From Parelaphostrongylus tenuis (taxonomy: Eukaryota > Nematoda > Chromadorea > Rhabditida > Metastrongylidae): a stretch of 64,000 bases of DNA. Where the stretch lies: positions 310,001-374,000 of the forward strand of contig JAHQIW010000241.1 in NCBI GenBank assembly GCA_019055375.1, read 5' to 3'. The position numbers and the translations under genes were made by a program. Below the pieces are notes generated by a model. It did not search any database and was not told where the DNA came from. It was given only the letters and a program-made list of their open reading frames with translations. This document shows positions 60,401-64,000 of this stretch, in pieces (the first letter of the stretch is position 1; every line of letters starts with the position of its first letter).

Positions 60401-63400
60401 AAGATTGATCTGCTGTTTTCACACGGTGGCCTATGGACTGAGATTGTAGGGATTTCACAAAAAAGTTGGTAGCTGAATAATCAGTAGACATTTCCTTCTA
60501 ATGACTAAGTCTTAGAGAAGTATAATAGTTATATTTCGTGAAATTCGTAAGCCATTTATGAAATCCTAACAAGATTAGTGACAGTTTTAAGTGAGAGAAA
60601 CATTGATAGAGCACCCTGTAGTTCCTTGTGGACTTGAAGCACCCTGGTAGGGGTTTTCTTTCTATGTGGAGAAATTTTTTAATTCTTGTGGTAGTCGGAA
60701 ATCGGTCTGCTTCTGGTTTTTATTCGGTAGCCGACGGAATAAGATGGTAGGGGTTCGAAAAGTTGTTATTTGAGTCTTAGATAGATTTTGGCCTAGTAAC
60801 AAAGTTTCAAAAATTTGTAATGGTTGAATTTCGTGAAATTCGAAAGTGAGTTACGGAATCCTAACAAGCTTGCTAAAACTTATAACTAAGCGAAATACTT
60901 GTAAATCTCCATATATTTACTTATGATCCAGATCTACCTTGGGAGAGGTTTCCTTTTTATGTGTAATGTTCTTTATTCCTGTAAATTTCGGAAGATTGAT
61001 CTGCTGTTTTCACACGGTGGCCTATGGACTGAGATTGTAGGGATTTCACAAAAAAGTTGGTAGCTGAATAATCAGTAGACATTTCCTTCTAATGACTAAG
61101 TCTTAGAGAAGTGTAATAGTTATATTTCGTGAAATTCGTAAGCCATTTATGAAATCCTAACAAGATTAGTGACAGTTTTAAGTGAGAGAAACATTGATAG
61201 AGCACCCTGTAGTTCCTTGTGGACTTGAAGCACCCTGGTAGGGGTTTTCTTTCTATGTGGAGAAATTTTTTAATTCTTGTGGTAGTCGGATAATCGGTCT
61301 GCTTCTGGTTTTTATTCGGTAGCCGACGGAATAAGATGGTAGGGGTTCGAAAAGTTGTTATTTGAGTCTTAGATAGATTTTGGCCTAGTAACAAAGTTTC
61401 AAAAATTTGTAATGGTTGAATTTCGTGAAATTCGAAAGTGAGTTGCGGAATCCTAACAAGCTTGCTAAAACTTATAACTGAGCGAAATACTTGTAAATCT
61501 CCATATATTTACTTATGATCCAGATCTACCTTGGGAGAGGTTTCCTTTTTATGTGTAATGTTCTTTATTCCTGTAAATTTCGGAAGATTGATCTGCTGTT
61601 TTCACACGGTGGCCTATGGACTGAGATTGTAGGGATTTCACAAAAAAGTTGGTAGCTGAATAATCAGTAGACATTTCCTTCTAATGACTAAGTCTTAGAG
61701 AAGTATAATAGTTATATTTCGTGAAATTCGTAAGCCATTTATGAAATCCTAACAAGATTAGTGACAGTTTTAAGTGAGAGAAACATTGATAGAGCACCCT
61801 GTAGTTCCTTGTGGACTTGAATCACCCTGGTAGGGGTTTTCTTTCTATGTGGAGAAATTTTTTAATTCTTGTGGTAGTCGGATAATCGGTCTGCTTCTGG
61901 TTTTTATTCGGTAGCCGACGGAATAAGATGGTAGGGGTTCGAAAAGTTGTTATTTGAGTCTTAGATAGATTTTGGCCTAGTAACAAAGTTTCAAAAATTT
62001 GTAATGGTTGAATTTCGTGAAATTCGAAAGTGAGTTACGGAATCTAACAAGCTTGCTAAAACTTATAACTGAGCGAAATACTTGTAAATCTCCATATATT
62101 TACTTATGATCCAGATCTACCTTGGGAGAGGTTTCCTTTTTATGTGTAATGTTCTTTATTCCTGTAAATTTCGTAAGATTGATCTGCTGTTTTCACACGG
62201 TGCCTATGGACTGAGATTGTAGGGATTTCACAAAAAAGTTGGTAGCTGAATAATCAGTAGACATTTCCTTCTAATGACTAAGTCTTAGAGAAGTATAATA
62301 GTTATATTTCGTGAAATTCGTAAGCCATTTATGAAATCCTAACAAGATTAGTGACAGTTTTAAGTGAGAGAAACATTGATAGAGCACCCTGTAGTTCCTT
62401 GTGGACTTGAAGCACCCTGTAGGGTTTTCTTTCATGTGGAGAAATTTTTTAATTCTTGTGGTAGTCGGAAATCGGTCTGCTTCTGTTTTTATTCGGTAGC
62501 AACGGAATAGATGGTAGGGTTCGAAAAGTTGTTATTTGAGTCTTAGATAGATTTTGGCCTAGTAACAAAGTTTCAAAAATTTGTAATGGTTAATTTCGTG
62601 AAATTCGAAGTGAGTTACGGAATCCTACAGCTTGCTAAACTTATAACTGCGAATACTTGTAATCTCCATATATTTACTTGATCCAGATCTACCTTGGAGA
62701 GGTTTCCTTTTTATGTGAATGTTCTTTATTCCTGTAAATTTCGGAAGATTGATCTGCTGTTTTCACACGGTGGCCTATGGACTGAGATTGTAGGGATTTC
62801 ACAAAAAACTTGGTAGCTGAATAATCAGTAGACATTTCCTTCTAATGACTAAGTCTTAGAGAAGTGTAATAGTTATATTTCGTGAAATTCGTAAGCCATT
62901 TATGAAATCCTAACAAGATTAGTGACAGTTTTAAGTGAGAGAAACATTGATAGAGCACCCTGTAGTTCCTTGTGGACTTGAAGCACCCTGGTAGGGTTTT
63001 CTTTCTATGTGGAGAAATTTTTTAATTCTTGTGGTAGTCGGATAATCGGTCTGCTTCTGGTTTTTATTCGGTAGCCGACGGAATAAGATGGTAGGGGTTC
63101 GAAAGTTGTTATTTGAGTCTTAGATAGATTTTGGCCTAGTAACAAAGTTTCAAAAATTTGTAATGGTTGAATTTCGTGAAATTCGAAAGTGAGTTACGGA
63201 ATCTAACAAGCTTGCTAAAACTTATAACTGAGCGAAATACTTGTAAATCTCCATATATTTACTTATGATCCAGATCTACCTTGGAGAGGTTTCCTTTTTA
63301 TGTGTAATGTTCTTTATTCCTGTAAATTTCGGAAGATTGATCTGCTGTTTTCACACGGTGACCTATGGACTGAGATTGTAGGGATTTCACAAAAAAGTTG

Positions 63401-64000
63401 GTAGCTGAATAATCAGTAGACATTTCCTTCTAATGACTAAGTCTTAGAGAAGTATAATAGTTATATTTCGTGAAATTCGTAAGCCATTTATGAAATCCTA
63501 ACAAGATTAGTGACAGTTTTAAGTGAGAGAAACATTGATAGAGCACCCTGTAGTTCCTTGTGGACTTGAAGCACCCTGGTAGGGGTTTTCTTTCTATGTG
63601 GAGAAATTTTTTAATTCTTGTGGTAGTCGGATAATCGGTCTGCTTCTGGTTTTTTATTCGGTAGCCGACGGAATAAGATGGTAGGGGTTCGAAAAGTTGT
63701 TATTTGAGTCTTAGATAGATTTTGGCCTAGTAACAAAGTTTCAAAAATTTGTAATGGTTGAATTTCGTGAAATTCGAAAGTGAGTTACGGAATCCTAACA
63801 AGCTTGCTAAAACTTATAACTGAGCGAAATACTTGTAAATCTCCATATATTTACTTATGATCCAGATCTACTTGGGAGAGGTTTCCTTTTTATGTGTAAT
63901 GTTCTTTATTCCTGTAAATTTCGGAAGATTGATCTGCTGTTTTCACACGGTGGCCTATGGACTGAGATTGTAGGGATTTCACAAAAAAGTTGGTAGCTGA
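57480..64000 (+). repeat. Satellite array, about 590-bp dimeric higher-order repeat
   Basis: Eleven units, the last cut by the window end. Anchor CTTCTAATGACTAAGTCTTA or its variant occurs at about 57484, 58074, 58759, 59337, 59925, 60495, 61086, 61678, 62268, 62839 and 63427, giving steps of 570-592 bp except one of 685. Each unit holds two diverged monomers of about 295 bp. Type A carries GTAGCCGACGGAATAAGATGG and type B carries GATCCAGATCTACCTTGG. Both share TTTCGTGAAATTCG and AATCCTAACAAG at equivalent places. Units are almost identical to each other. Minus-strand open frames in it arise only from the repeat and are not genes. Confidence 0.92.

Noticed and set aside
58353..61394. Minus-strand open frames (LLLGQNLSKTQITTF...) repeated through the satellite
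   Set aside because: They recur only because the 590-bp unit recurs, change with every small indel, and have no domain or start context.
54880..64000. CRISPR-like array
   Set aside because: The units are long (about 295/590 bp), contiguous and without unique spacers; this is a eukaryotic satellite.

Overview
This window looks like AT-rich intergenic and intronic DNA of a parasitic nematode, probably a strongylid such as a hookworm. That assignment is inferred from three things: genes split into short exons with nematode-style TTTCAG acceptors, GH19 chitinase genes of nematode type, and a repeat load of RTE non-LTR elements, Penelope-like elements, mariners and tRNA-derived SINEs. No bacterial-type operons, CRISPR arrays or origins are present, and no complete tRNA or rRNA gene was found.

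Layout. (1) 1-10674 (+) holds the 3' part of a Cys-loop ligand-gated ion channel gene: extracellular Cys-loop, TM1-TM3 and TM4. The 5' end lies outside the window. Its first visible intron carries a nearly full RTE retrotransposon (about 440-3860). (2) 14905-25402 (+) is an 11-exon GH19 chitinase-like gene (copy A) whose visible reading frame is intact. (3) 25403-41000 is a repeat graveyard: three further RTE fragments, an internally deleted mariner with long TIRs, tRNA-derived SINEs, a small roughly 182-bp satellite interrupted by an insertion, and a head-to-head inverted pair of Penelope-like fragments with a GIY-YIG endonuclease domain. (4) 41329-49634 (+) is a second GH19 gene (copy B) with the same exon structure as A, but with a 1-bp insertion in its first exon and a stop plus lost donor at its third, so it is probably a pseudogene. 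(5) 49635-54880 holds SINEs, PLE-type terminal motifs and unexplained sequence. (6) About 54880-64000 (running off the end) is a satellite array. Diverged roughly 295-bp monomers at the left edge give way to a homogeneous roughly 590-bp dimeric higher-order repeat.

The two chitinase copies come from a segmental duplication, since introns and an upstream block also align. Neither is functionally linked by sequence to the receptor gene. The most noteworthy items are the duplicated GH19 locus with one broken copy and shared non-YAG splice acceptors, the inverted PLE pair and recurring PLE-type end motif, and the edge-to-core transition of the satellite. Exon limits were assigned by eye from frame, GT/AG sites and paralogue alignment; no transcript evidence was available.
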